Assembly (NCBI GenBank): GCA_963799105.1
Contig: CAWCVR010000007.1
Location: 248,001 to 312,000 of the forward strand
Length of the DNA stretch: 64,000 nt
Direction of reading: 5' to 3'
Source: CAWCVR01 sp963799105
GTDB lineage: Bacteria > Acidobacteriota > Terriglobia > Bryobacterales > Bryobacteraceae
Shown one piece after another: positions 36,018-44,838 of this stretch (position 1 is the stretch's first letter; the number at the start of each line of letters is the position of its first letter). Under the pieces are notes generated by a model, which saw only the letters and a program-made list of their open reading frames with translations, was not told where the DNA came from and did not search any database. The translations under genes were made by a program, and so were the position numbers.

Positions 36018-36124
36018 GGCGGACCCCCTGGTCCGCGCGGGACGCCCCCGTCCCGCTACCAGATTTCAACATCAAGCCAGAGGCCGGCCAGGGGGCCGGC
36101 CGCGGACCAGGGGGTCCGCCCCAC
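36014..36124 (+). repeat. Palindromic repeat between gene-tail copies
   Basis: GTAGGGCGGACCCCCTGGTC at the left, GCGGACCAGGGGGTCCGCCC at the right, with CGGGACGCCCCCGTCCCG and GGCCGGCCAGGGGGCCGGCC between. Nearly identical to 36268-36378. Confidence 0.88.
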
Positions 36125-36271
36125 ATCGAAGGGGAGATGCGCAATCAGTACGCCATCGGGTACGCGCTTCCGGAAGGGTCCGGGAAGGGCGACTTCCACA
36201 AGTTGGAAGTGAAGCCGCTTAAGCCCGGCCTCACGGTGCAGGCGCGCAACGGATATTACGCGGCGAAGTAG
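36125..36271 (+). pseudogene. Copy of the VWA gene 3 tail (second extra copy)
   Basis: A 147-base copy of 35648-35794 with only a few changes (for example GAAGGGGAG for GAAGAGGAG); closer to the gene than the first copy and without its 11-base deletion. The reading frame is intact to TAG but has no start of its own. Confidence 0.87.
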
Positions 36272-36378
36272 GGCGGACCCCCTGGTCCGCGCGGGACGCC
36301 CACGTCCCGCTACCAGATTTCAACATCAAGCCAGAGGCCGGCCAGGGGGCCGGCCGCGGACCAGGGGGTCCGCCCCAC
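36268..36378 (+). repeat. Palindromic repeat after the second gene-tail copy
   Basis: Same build as 36014-36124; ends GGGTCCGCCCCAC at 36378, where sequence resembling the rsmD 3' end begins. Confidence 0.87.
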
Positions 36379-36453
36379 GACGTCGCGGGTGTGCTCCAGG
36401 CCGGCGGCGGGGGCAGCGCGAAATGCACCGAGCGCTGCACGATCGCAAGCGGC
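36379..36453 (-). pseudogene. Remnant of an rsmD 3' end
   Basis: On the minus strand this reads IVQRSVHFALPPPPAWSTPA, which lines up with IVQHFVRFALPAAAGLELTR of rsmD (about 37760-37840). At DNA level GGGCAGCGCGAAA and GCTGCACGAT are shared. It is only ~75 bases, has no start, and abuts a palindromic repeat just as the real rsmD does. The remaining gap, 36454-36719, shows no gene. Confidence 0.6.
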
Positions 36454-36719
36454 TAGCGTCCTCGCACGCCGGGCGCCCACTCCACGCCAGCCTCGGCTCC
36501 GGCATCAGCCGGCTTCCGGATCCCGGATGGAAGCGGGTTCGTTCTTGGCCATAACCTGCCGGAATCACGGGATTCCCGCGAATGGGGAGCGGTGAATAGG
36601 GACAACCTGATAGGTGCGGTAATAATAGCTCCGCTTCAGCGCCTGGCGTGATACCCTACTGGGCAGGGTGGCCCGGGCCGAGCACAGCCGCCGGCGCCAT
36701 TCCCCGTGAGGACTAATCT

Positions 36720-37586
36720 ATGCGTGGTGTCTGTAATCGTCCTGGCGTAAGTGGCGCGAGACAGCCTGGAATGGTATGCGTGACGCCTGTTCGGCGGTGC
36801 GCGCGCGCCGTATGGCGGGGATGGCTCGCGATGCTGGTCATGATCGCACTCGCAACCTGCGCTGCAAATGCGCAAGAACCTTCACTTCAGGTCCCTCGCG
36901 CCTACGACGTATGTTCCGTTAAGCCAAGTCCCGCCAATGCACGCTCGGCGGCTCGCCCTGCAACAGGTGGAGGGATTAATTGGATTGGGGCCTCCACGGA
37001 GAGCCTGGTTACGGCGGCTTTCGATGTCGAGGATTCTCAGATCTTTGGCCTGCCGGCGTGGGCGAAGGAGGACCGTTACGATGTGGCGTGCAAGGACACG
37101 GAGCGGGCCGTTTCGAAGGAGGAGTACTGGCCACGTGTGAGAGCCGGCACCCAGGCATTGCTGGCGGACAGGTTCCGTCTTCAGTTCCACCGCGGCGCCA
37201 GGCCTCTCCCAGTGGCGACGTTGACGGTAGGCAAGGGTGGCCTTAAGGTGACGCCGTCGACAGGCTCAGTTCGCGGGGGTACGTATAGCCCGACCTTTAT
37301 GAAGGCGCAAGCCTGGAGCATGGAGGAGTTAGCCGGCACGCTTACCTCACTGACCGGCCAGAAAGTGATCGATAGAACGGGTGTTGCGGACCGCTACGAC
37401 TTTGAGCTGGAATGGCCGCCCGAAGAGGAACGCGAGCCTGGCGAGGCCCGGAGGCCTGGGGGCCTAGTCGATTTGTCTGTGTTGTCTGCCGTCCTGAATG
37501 AGAAGGTGGGTCTGGTGATTAAGCGGACGGTCGAGAGCACAGAAGTTATCTTTGTCGATCATATTGAGAAGCCTGGCGAAAACTGA
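36720..37586 (+). CDS. Soil-associated DUF3738-type secreted protein
   Basis: A 288-residue exported protein. After a long N-terminus with a signal (GWLAMLVMIALATCAANAQ) come the marks of the family I know as TIGR03435/DUF3738: FDVCSVKP-like AYDVCSVKPSP, LLADRFRLQFHRGARPLPVATLTVGKGG, VIDRTGVADRYDFELEW and LGLVIKRTVE-like VGLVIKRTVESTEVIFVDHIEKP. These are numerous in Solibacter; function unknown, often near signalling or peptidase genes. A shorter start (ATG 36771 or 36834) would give a more ordinary signal peptide. It lies between palindromic repeats at 36268 and 37616. Confidence 0.8.
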   Translation: MRGVCNRPGVSGARQPGMVCVTPVRRCARAVWRGWLAMLVMIALATCAANAQEPSLQVPRAYDVCSVKPSPANARSAARPATGGGINWIGASTESLVTAAFDVEDSQIFGLPAWAKEDRYDVACKDTERAVSKEEYWPRVRAGTQALLADRFRLQFHRGARPLPVATLTVGKGGLKVTPSTGSVRGGTYSPTFMKAQAWSMEELAGTLTSLTGQKVIDRTGVADRYDFELEWPPEEEREPGEARRPGGLVDLSVLSAVLNEKVGLVIKRTVESTEVIFVDHIEKPGEN

Positions 37587-37615
37587 GGAGCCGAGAGCAA
37601 GTACAAGGCGGCGAG

Positions 37616-37724
37616 GTAGGGCGGACCCCCTGGTCCGCGCGGGACGCCCTCGTCCCGCTCTTCGCTTTCAGTTTCAAGCCAGGCCGGCCAGGGGGCCGGC
37701 CGCGGACCAGGGGGTCCGCCCTAC
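37616..37724 (+). repeat. Palindromic repeat overlapping the rsmD end
   Basis: GTAGGGCGGACCCCCTGGTC...GCGGACCAGGGGGTCCGCCC and TAC, the same build as 36014 and 36268. Its right half encodes the last 16 or so residues of rsmD on the minus strand. Confidence 0.88.
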
Positions 37725-38246
37725 TGCTGGCACGTAGAAGCTCAGTACATTGTCCCCCTGGCGGACATCGCGCGTAAGCTCTAAACCCGCCGCCGCGGGC
37801 AGCGCGAAACGCACGAAATGCTGCACGATGGCGAGCGGCGGCGGGCTGGCCGCGAGCGCGGCGAACACGGCGGCGTACTCGCGGTCGAGCGCGTAGGGAG
37901 GGTCCACGAAGACGATGTCCGCCCTCCAAAGGGCCAGCGTCCGCGCCACCGCGCCGGCCACCACCGTGGCGCGCGCTTCAATGCCCAGCGCCGCCAGGTT
38001 GTCGCGAATGGCCTCCAGCGCGACGCGGTTCTTCTCCAGGAAGTACGCGTGCGCCGCCCCGCGGCTGAGCGCTTCGATGCCCACCGCGCCGGTGCCGGCG
38101 TAGGCGTCGGCGAAGGTCGCGCCGTGGATGCGCCCCGCCAGAATATCGAACAGCGTCTCGCGCAGGCGGTCGGGCGTGGGGCGCGTGGCCTCGCCGGAAA
38201 CGCTCTTCAACCGCCGCGAACGGAACTCCCCGCCGATCACCCGCAT
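37674..38246 (-). CDS. rsmD: 16S rRNA (guanine966-N2)-methyltransferase
   Basis: A 190-residue methyltransferase that modifies G966 of 16S rRNA. Seen: N-terminal RVIGGEFRSRRLK, PTPDRLRETLFDIL, the SAM site FADAYAGTGAVGIEALSRGA and the catalytic motif DIVFVDPPYALD. The true domain ends near VLSFYVPA; the last residues (VGRTPWSAAGPLAGLA) are encoded by the palindromic repeat, which has replaced the normal stop. It overlaps recG by one base and is probably co-transcribed with it. Confidence 0.9.
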   Translation of the reverse strand: MRVIGGEFRSRRLKSVSGEATRPTPDRLRETLFDILAGRIHGATFADAYAGTGAVGIEALSRGAAHAYFLEKNRVALEAIRDNLAALGIEARATVVAGAVARTLALWRADIVFVDPPYALDREYAAVFAALAASPPPLAIVQHFVRFALPAAAGLELTRDVRQGDNVLSFYVPAVGRTPWSAAGPLAGLA

Positions 38247-40342
38247 CAGCCCACCGTCACCAGGCCGTAGCGGCGCTGCCAGTGATCGCGGATGTAGGCC
38301 ACGGCGCTGCGCAGGAGCTCGGGCGAGGGCGGCCGGGCGATGAAATCCACCGCTTCGCGCCGCGCCACTTCCAGAATCTCGGTGTCGCGCAGGATGCTGG
38401 CGATGCGGAACGCGGGCAGGCCCGACTGCTTCGTACCGAAGAACTCGCCGGGGCCGCGCAGCCGCAGGTCCATTTCGGCGATGTGGAAACCGTCGGTCGA
38501 ATCCACCAGGGTTCGGATGCGCTCGCGCGCGGCGTCATTCATCTTCTCCGTCACCAGGATACAGTAGCTCTGCGCTGCGCCGCGCCCCACCCGGCCGCGA
38601 AGCTGGTGCAACTGCGCCAGGCCGAAGCGCTCGGCCTGCTCCACCACCATGACGCTGGCGTTGGGCACGTCCACGCCGACCTCGATCACGGTGGTGGAGA
38701 CCAGGATCTTGATGGCGCCCTCCTTGAAGCGGCGCATCACGGACTCCTTTTCGTCCGCGCCCAGCCGGCCGTGCATCAGGCCCACGGCAACGGTGGGAAA
38801 GACCTCGCTCGAAAGGTGCTCGTACATTTTCTGCGCCGCCTTCATGGCCTGCGTCTCGGATTCCTCGATGACGGGGTAGACCACGTAGGCCTGGCGGCCT
38901 TCGTCGATCTGCCGCTTGAGGAAGCTGTAGACGCGTTCCACCTGGTCGGCGGTGGCGTGGCTGGTCTTGATGGGTTTGCGGCCGGGCGGCAGCTCGTCGA
39001 TGACGGAGGTGTCCAGGTCGCCGTAGACCGTCATGGCGAGCGTGCGTGGAATGGGCGTGGCGGTCATCACCAGCACGTCGGGCGTGACGCCCTTGCGCAC
39101 CAGGCCGAGGCGTTGCAGCACGCCGAAGCGGTGCTGTTCGTCGACGATGGCGAGGCCCAGCTTGTGGAATTCCACGTCCTCTTCCAGCAGCGCGTGCGTG
39201 CCGATGACCACGTGCGCGAGGCCCTCGGCGATGAGTTTCTTGAGCTGCGCCTTCTCGCGCGCGGTGAAGGAGCCGGTGAGCAGCAGCGTAACGTACCCCA
39301 GCTTGGAGAGGATCTGCTTGAAGTAGAGGCTGTGCTGCGTGGCCAGGATTTCGGTGGGCGCGAGCACCGCCACCTGGTAGCCGTTTTCGATGGCGATGAC
39401 CGCGGCTTCGGCGGCCACGATGGTTTTGCCCGAGCCCACGTCGCCCTGCAGCAGGCGGTTCATGGGGCGCGGCTGCTTCATATCGTCGGCGATTTCCTGG
39501 ATGACGCGCTTCTGCGCGCCGGTGGGCTTGAAGGGCAGCATGGCCCTGATGCGCTCGCGCACGCGGGCGTCGATTTCGAACGCGATCCCCGGCAGCGTGC
39601 GGGCCTTCGAGCGTTTGAGCGCCACGCCGCATTCCAGCCAGAAAAACTCCTCGAAAATCAGGCGGAACTGGGCCTGCGAGCGGAACGCGTTGAGCAGCCG
39701 CAGGTCGGAATCGGGGGGCGGAAAATGCGCGTCGCGGATGGCCGTCCAGCGGCTTGGCAGTTTGAGCCGGGCGCACAGGTGCGGCGGCAGGTTGTCGCCA
39801 ACCGGCTCGATGGATTTCAGGATGCGGTGCGTAAACGTGCGCAGCAGCCGCGTGGTCAGCTTGCCGGCGCCTTCATAGATGGGCACCACGCGGCCCACGT
39901 GCAGGGCGGCGTCGCCATCGTCGTCGCCGGAGAAGATCTCGTACTCGGGGTGCAGCATGGTGAGCTCGCCGCTGAAGCTGTCGAACTCCACCTTGCCGTA
40001 CAGGGCGACGCGCATGCCCGGCCGGAAAACGTCGGCCAGATAGCCGCCGTGGAACCATTTGCTCAGAAGGATAGCGCGCGATGGATCCGTAAAGCGCGCT
40101 TCGAACATCCCCAGGCTGCGGCGTTTGAACCCCGACATCTTGACGGAGGCCACCTCGCACATCACCGTGGCCATTTCGCCGGGGGCGAGTTGCGCGATGG
40201 GCTTCAGGTTACTTCGGTCCTCGTAGCGGAAGGGCACGTAGCCGAGCAGGTCTTCGACCGTCTCGAGCCCCTTGGCCTGGAGCATGGCGGCGCGCGCCGG
40301 GCCGATCCCTTTCACGTAAGTGAGCGGTGTGGTGAGATCCAT
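38246..40342 (-). CDS. recG: ATP-dependent DNA helicase RecG
   Basis: A 698-residue helicase that remodels stalled replication forks and Holliday junctions. Motifs: the N-terminal helix-hairpin-helix (YVKGIGPARAAML), wedge/OB domain (residues ~60-150), Walker A LLQGDVGSGKTIVA, DEQH box IVDEQHRFGVLQR, the TATPIPRTLAM motif III, and motif VI QLRGRVGRG. Length is normal. It is two bases downstream of the kinase gene on the same strand. Confidence 0.95.
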   Translation of the reverse strand: MDLTTPLTYVKGIGPARAAMLQAKGLETVEDLLGYVPFRYEDRSNLKPIAQLAPGEMATVMCEVASVKMSGFKRRSLGMFEARFTDPSRAILLSKWFHGGYLADVFRPGMRVALYGKVEFDSFSGELTMLHPEYEIFSGDDDGDAALHVGRVVPIYEGAGKLTTRLLRTFTHRILKSIEPVGDNLPPHLCARLKLPSRWTAIRDAHFPPPDSDLRLLNAFRSQAQFRLIFEEFFWLECGVALKRSKARTLPGIAFEIDARVRERIRAMLPFKPTGAQKRVIQEIADDMKQPRPMNRLLQGDVGSGKTIVAAEAAVIAIENGYQVAVLAPTEILATQHSLYFKQILSKLGYVTLLLTGSFTAREKAQLKKLIAEGLAHVVIGTHALLEEDVEFHKLGLAIVDEQHRFGVLQRLGLVRKGVTPDVLVMTATPIPRTLAMTVYGDLDTSVIDELPPGRKPIKTSHATADQVERVYSFLKRQIDEGRQAYVVYPVIEESETQAMKAAQKMYEHLSSEVFPTVAVGLMHGRLGADEKESVMRRFKEGAIKILVSTTVIEVGVDVPNASVMVVEQAERFGLAQLHQLRGRVGRGAAQSYCILVTEKMNDAARERIRTLVDSTDGFHIAEMDLRLRGPGEFFGTKQSGLPAFRIASILRDTEILEVARREAVDFIARPPSPELLRSAVAYIRDHWQRRYGLVTVG

Positions 40343-40343
40343 T

Positions 40344-43004
40344 TCAGCGCAGACGGTCCATCACTCCGGGTTTCTCGAAGCCCCGCAGTACCCAGATATC
40401 GCCGCCCGGACGGCTGAACGACGTGGCGAAGGTCTTGCCGTCGGGCGCCATGCTGAAGCCTTGCACTTCGGCCGCCGCGGGAAGCTGCAAGTCGCCGATG
40501 GTCTTCTCGACGCGGCTCTCCGGGTCCACCGACGCCACCACGCGGCGCCCGCCGGCCAGGCGCTTAATCCCATAGAGTATCTTATCGTCGAGGCTCCAGC
40601 CGTAGACCAGCCAGTCGCCGGGGCTCACCAGGCTGGACTGCTTGCCGTCGTCCGAAACCAGGGTGAGCCCTTCGGGGGTGGTTGCTGCGATCCAGTTGTC
40701 GTGGTGGTTCCACTTGGGATGTGTCGGCGTACAGCCGTCGCGCAGCTTCGCCGGCTGGCCGCCGCCGCCCGAGCGGGCCTTCACCAGGGTCCAGCGGCCG
40801 TTGACGTTTTGCAGGAAAGCGATCCATGCGCCGTCGCCGCTCCAGGTGGGGGAACGCTCGTCGGTCGAATCGGCCGAAAGGCGCAGCGGCTTGCCGCCGG
40901 CCACCGCGGAGACGTAGATCGAGTGGCCGTTGCCGGCCGCCACGGTGTAGGCGATGCGCCGGCCGTCGGGCGAGAAGTTGGGCTCGCGGAACTCGGCGAT
41001 CCAACCGCGGCCGAAATCCTTTTCGGTGACCAGGGGCCGTTCCCAGCCTTCGCGAACGCTCTTCAGCCAGATTTGCGGAACGCCGGTGCGGTCGGTGACG
41101 AAGGCCAGTTGCTCGCCGCCCGGCGGCGCCCACATGGGGTCGAATTCATTGCGAAGCGTGAAAATCAGGCTCTGCGGCGGGGCGCCGTCGAGTGGCACCG
41201 AGACGATACTGAAATGGTCTTCGGCCGCCTGAAACGCGATGGATTTGCCGTCGGGCGAGACGGCGGGCTGATTGGTGTCGCGCGTGAGCGCGGAAATCTG
41301 GCGCATCTCGCCCGTGCGGACGCCGGCCATGAACAGGTCGGCGCCTACGGAACCGGGCAGCACCGCGCCGAAGACCACGCGCCGGCCGTCGGGCATCCAA
41401 CTGAACGGGCGCGCGCCCAGCGTCATGGAGAAGGCCAGGCGCGGCGCGCCATCGGGATAGGGGAGCGTCCAGAAATCGGAAGCGCCGTCCCAGCGCGCCA
41501 GCCACGCTCCCAGGGTTTTGCCGTCGGGAGAAAACCGCAGATAGCCGGACTGATACTTCCCGGACGCGAAGGGCGAGGCGCGGGAGGCGCGCGGCTCGCC
41601 GCCACCGCGCGCCGCCAAATACAGCGCCAGCGGCTGGTTGGCTGTGGGATCGGAGCGCAGGAACGCCAGCGTCTGGCCATCGGGCGAGAGCGCGGCGGCC
41701 GAGGCGCCCGGTTGCACCAGCTCCGGCGATCCGCCCGAGGAGCCCACCATCCACACGCCCGGAACGCCGCCGGCGGAGGAAAGGTAGTAGATCCTGGTAT
41801 CGTCGGGCGACCAGAACGGCGCGCTGCAATCGACGGGCGCATTGGTGATCTGGGCCGGCATGGGCGAGCTGAGATCGCGCGCGAACACCTGGCGGATGCC
41901 GTTGACCTCCGCGGTGTACGCCATGCTCTTGCCATCGGCGGACCATGCCGGGTCGCCTTCGTGCGCACCCGTGCTGATCAGCGGCTGGATGTGGTAAAAG
42001 CGCAGGTCGACCATGGTTTTCGGGACCAGGAACGCTTCCCACGCCACGCAGCCCGTCGCCAGAGCGCCCAGCGCCAGCAGCTTCGGCCACCACCGCCGGA
42101 TTCCGCGGACCGGCGCGGCGGGCAGCGCGGACTGTTGCGCGGAAGAGGAGAACTCGTCCAGGTGGGCGCGGATGGTTTGCAGCTCGCGTTGCAGATCGCC
42201 GGTGGAAGCGTAGCGGTCCTCGCGGTCCTTGGACAGGCAGCGATCCAGGCACCAGCGCAGCGGCGCGGGGACGGCGGGGTTGAAGTCGGTGACGGGCTTG
42301 GCCTGCTCCTCGACGATGGCGGCCATGGTGCTCATGGCGCTGGAGCGCGCGAAGGCCGGCTTGCCGGCGAGCATCTCGTAGATCACCAGGCCGAGGGAGA
42401 ACTGGTCGGTGCGGTGGTCGAGATCGTCGCCGCGCACCTGTTCGGGGCTCATGTAAGTGGCCGTGCCCACGATGAAGCCGGGCTGCGTCGGTCCCTGCGG
42501 CAGGGAAGCCGGGGAGTCTTTCGCGGCGACGTTCTTGGCCAGGCCGAAATCCAGGATCTTGGCGAGGCCGTCGCGCTTCAACATGATATTGGCGGGCTTC
42601 AGGTCACGGTGGACGATGCCCGCATGGTGCGCGGCGGCGAGTCCGGCGGCCACCTGCACGGCGATATCGAGAACCTTCTTCAGCGGCAACGGTCCCTTGG
42701 CGACGAGCGCGCTCAGAGCCACGCCGTCCACCAACTCCGAGACGATATAGGGAACCCCGTTCTCCATGCCGACGTCGTGGACGGTCAGGATGTTGGGATG
42801 GTTGAGGCCGCTGGCGGCCCGGGCCTCCAGGGCGAAGCGGCGCTGCTGGCCGGGGTCCACGACGCAATCCGCGCGCAGTACCTTGATGGCCACGTCGCGC
42901 TCCAGCCGGGTATCGCGCGCACGGTAGACTTCCCCCATGCCGCCGGAACCGAGGAGATCGCCGATCCGGTAGGGTCCCAGAGTACTTCCCACAATCAGGG
43001 CCAT
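40344..43004 (-). CDS. Membrane Ser/Thr protein kinase with TolB-like propeller sensor
   Basis: An 886-residue PknB-type kinase. The cytoplasmic kinase domain (residues ~11-275) has the Gly loop LGSGGMGEVY, ATP Lys41 (VAIKVL), catalytic HRDLKPAN, DFG (ILDFGLA) and the APE-equivalent SPEQ. A transmembrane helix follows near 310-325 (LLALGALATGCVAW). The C-terminal ~540 residues form WD40/TolB-type blades (DPAWSADGKSMAYTAE; YLRFSPDGKTLGAWL; PNFSPDGRRIAYTVA), likely outside the membrane as a sensor. It diverges from fabI with only 26 bases between the starts. Confidence 0.9.
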   Translation of the reverse strand: MALIVGSTLGPYRIGDLLGSGGMGEVYRARDTRLERDVAIKVLRADCVVDPGQQRRFALEARAASGLNHPNILTVHDVGMENGVPYIVSELVDGVALSALVAKGPLPLKKVLDIAVQVAAGLAAAHHAGIVHRDLKPANIMLKRDGLAKILDFGLAKNVAAKDSPASLPQGPTQPGFIVGTATYMSPEQVRGDDLDHRTDQFSLGLVIYEMLAGKPAFARSSAMSTMAAIVEEQAKPVTDFNPAVPAPLRWCLDRCLSKDREDRYASTGDLQRELQTIRAHLDEFSSSAQQSALPAAPVRGIRRWWPKLLALGALATGCVAWEAFLVPKTMVDLRFYHIQPLISTGAHEGDPAWSADGKSMAYTAEVNGIRQVFARDLSSPMPAQITNAPVDCSAPFWSPDDTRIYYLSSAGGVPGVWMVGSSGGSPELVQPGASAAALSPDGQTLAFLRSDPTANQPLALYLAARGGGEPRASRASPFASGKYQSGYLRFSPDGKTLGAWLARWDGASDFWTLPYPDGAPRLAFSMTLGARPFSWMPDGRRVVFGAVLPGSVGADLFMAGVRTGEMRQISALTRDTNQPAVSPDGKSIAFQAAEDHFSIVSVPLDGAPPQSLIFTLRNEFDPMWAPPGGEQLAFVTDRTGVPQIWLKSVREGWERPLVTEKDFGRGWIAEFREPNFSPDGRRIAYTVAAGNGHSIYVSAVAGGKPLRLSADSTDERSPTWSGDGAWIAFLQNVNGRWTLVKARSGGGGQPAKLRDGCTPTHPKWNHHDNWIAATTPEGLTLVSDDGKQSSLVSPGDWLVYGWSLDDKILYGIKRLAGGRRVVASVDPESRVEKTIGDLQLPAAAEVQGFSMAPDGKTFATSFSRPGGDIWVLRGFEKPGVMDRLR

Positions 43005-43010
43005 GCGCCC

Positions 43011-43022
43011 TAGTTTAAACTA
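43011..43022 (+). promoter_or_regulatory. Perfect 12-bp palindrome between divergent kinase and fabI
   Basis: TAGTTTAAACTA, an AT-rich perfect palindrome inside the 26-base gap between the kinase ATG (43004) and the fabI ATG (43031). It could be a regulator site controlling both genes; the gap is too short for two full promoters, so they must extend into the genes. FabI-repressor sites in other bacteria are similar small palindromes, but no factor can be named. Confidence 0.4.
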
Positions 43023-43030
43023 AGGTATTC

Positions 43031-43798
43031 ATGTCCGAACTGCTGGAGGGTAAACTCGCTCTCATTTTGGGGATCGCGAACCGCTGGAGCCTGGCCTATG
43101 CCATCGCCCAGGCGTTTTCGCGGGAGGGCGCCACGCTGGCCTTGACGTACCTGGGCGACCGCCAGAAAGAGTCCCTGCGGGAACTGTCGGAAGGCCTGAG
43201 GGTGGCCGCCGTTCTGCCCTGCGACGTGACCCGGGACGACGATCTGGCGGCGCTGACGGAAAGCCTCCGGGCGATGGGCCGGCCGCTTCACGCGGTGGTC
43301 CACAGCCTGGCGTTCGCCAACCGCGACGACCTGACGCGCCCGTTCCTGGAAACCGGCCGGGCCGGGTTCGCCCTCGCCAACGACGTAAGCGCCTACTCGC
43401 TGGTGGCCGTGGCCCGGGCGGCGGCGCCGCTCATGACCGAGGGCGGCAGCGTGAGCACGCTGACCTACCAGGGCTCCACGCGCGTGATTCCCAACTACAA
43501 TGTGATGGGAGTGGCCAAGGCCGCCCTCGAGGCATCCGTGCGATATCTGGCCAGCGAGTTGGGAGAACGGCGGGTCCGCGTCAACGCCATTTCGGCGGGA
43601 CCGGTGAAGACCGCCTCGGCGCGGGCGGTCAAGGGCTTCTCGGCGATTCTGGATAACGCGGAACGCGCTCCGCTGCGCCGCAATACCGATCCCGCCGAAG
43701 TGGCCGACGCCGCGGTTTTCCTGGCCAGCGACCTGGCGCGGGGCGTAACCGGCAACATTCTATTCGTAGACGCGGGAATGCACGTCATGGGGTTCTGA
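43031..43798 (+). CDS. fabI: Enoyl-[acyl-carrier-protein] reductase (NADH)
   Basis: A 255-residue FabI-type short-chain dehydrogenase that performs the last reduction of each fatty acid elongation round. Seen: the atypical NAD loop LILGIANRWSLAYAIA, HSLAFANRDDL, active-site Tyr and Lys in NYNVMGVAKAALE (the YxxMGxxK pattern that separates FabI from other reductases), and the C-terminal VTGNILFVDAGMHVMGF. The start has only a weak ribosome site (TAAGG). The next gene begins at the base after its stop. Confidence 0.95.
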   Translation: MSELLEGKLALILGIANRWSLAYAIAQAFSREGATLALTYLGDRQKESLRELSEGLRVAAVLPCDVTRDDDLAALTESLRAMGRPLHAVVHSLAFANRDDLTRPFLETGRAGFALANDVSAYSLVAVARAAAPLMTEGGSVSTLTYQGSTRVIPNYNVMGVAKAALEASVRYLASELGERRVRVNAISAGPVKTASARAVKGFSAILDNAERAPLRRNTDPAEVADAAVFLASDLARGVTGNILFVDAGMHVMGF

Positions 43799-44731
43799 AT
43801 GAAAGTCGAAGTGGTACTCACCGAAGCCGACATCACGCAGGAATTCGCCGAGGCCGTCGAGGCTCGCGATCTGCCCGAGAAGTTTTTCTACTGGCACCCG
43901 CGGAGCGCGGAAGAATGGACCGCCCTGATGGAAAATGCCGAGTTGTACGGCGGGCTGTGGCTGAGTTGGAAGGAACTGGCGGGCGAGAGCCCAGCGCTGG
44001 CGAAGCACTTCGGCTCGAAGATCCCGGTGATTAGCTTCGGCGTGGGCGACGGCAAGCGCGACCGCCTGCTGATGAAGTCCCTGCGGGCCGCCGGCAGCGA
44101 GTGCAGCTACTTCCCCGTGGACGCCAGCCAGTCGATGCTGGAGATGGCTTGCGCCGAAGCCGAGGACGAGGACTTCGAAACCGTCGGCATCAAGGCCGAC
44201 ATCTCGAGCCCGGTGCACCTGGTCTACTGCGCCGACGCCGCCGAGCCACCGCGGCTATTCATCCTCTCGGGCAACACCATGGGGTCGTTCGACCCGCTGG
44301 CCGAGATTCGCTATATCGCGCAGTGCATGAAACCGGCCGACCGGCTGATCATCGACGGCGAACTGCACGACGCGGAGAAGACCATGGCGCGGCGCGACAA
44401 CGCACCGGCGCGGAGATTCCTGTGGTCGTTGCTGAACAGCGTGGGGATCAGCGGCGAGGAGGGCGAGATTCGCTTCAACCAGAAGCGCGACGACCGGCAC
44501 AACGGGCTGTACCTTATCACGCGCCATTTCCGCGCCGAGCAGGACCTGTCGGCGACGGTGGCCAGCCGCGAGATCCCCATGCAGCGCGGCGAGCACATCG
44601 GCCTGAACTTCCAGTACACCTACACGCCGGACGCGTTCCGCTGGCTGCTGCGCGACCAGGGCGGGCTGGAGATCGTGCGCGAGTTCGAAAGCCCGGACGC
44701 GAGATTTTTGACGGCGATTTGCAGGAAGTAG
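43799..44731 (+). CDS. EgtD-like SAM-dependent methyltransferase
   Basis: A 310-residue protein resembling L-histidine N-alpha-methyltransferase (EgtD, DUF2260). Marks: ISFGVGDGKRDRLLMKSL (SAM loop), YFPVDASQSML, LFILSGNTMGSFDP, ADRLIIDGELHD, and the C-terminal NFQYTYTPDAFRWLL. EgtD makes hercynine for ergothioneine; no other egt gene is visible, so the substrate could differ. It starts at the first base after the fabI stop, so the two are co-transcribed. Confidence 0.75.
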   Translation: MKVEVVLTEADITQEFAEAVEARDLPEKFFYWHPRSAEEWTALMENAELYGGLWLSWKELAGESPALAKHFGSKIPVISFGVGDGKRDRLLMKSLRAAGSECSYFPVDASQSMLEMACAEAEDEDFETVGIKADISSPVHLVYCADAAEPPRLFILSGNTMGSFDPLAEIRYIAQCMKPADRLIIDGELHDAEKTMARRDNAPARRFLWSLLNSVGISGEEGEIRFNQKRDDRHNGLYLITRHFRAEQDLSATVASREIPMQRGEHIGLNFQYTYTPDAFRWLLRDQGGLEIVREFESPDARFLTAICRK

Positions 44732-44838
44732 GGGGGCGGGCGGGTGGCCGGCGGGGTGTCAGCCGGCCCCGCGCTGCGGGCACCCGGCAACCGGCCTGAG
44801 CGGCCGTTGCGCGGGTCTCTGAAGGCGGGGATCCCGGC

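Noticed and set aside
35754..36568. Several short minus-strand frames sharing SGTRASRADQGVRPT wording
   Set aside because: They are translations of the palindromic repeats, not proteins.
38282..43013. Two very long plus-strand frames (711 and 897 codons)
   Set aside because: Antisense shadows of recG and the Ser/Thr kinase.
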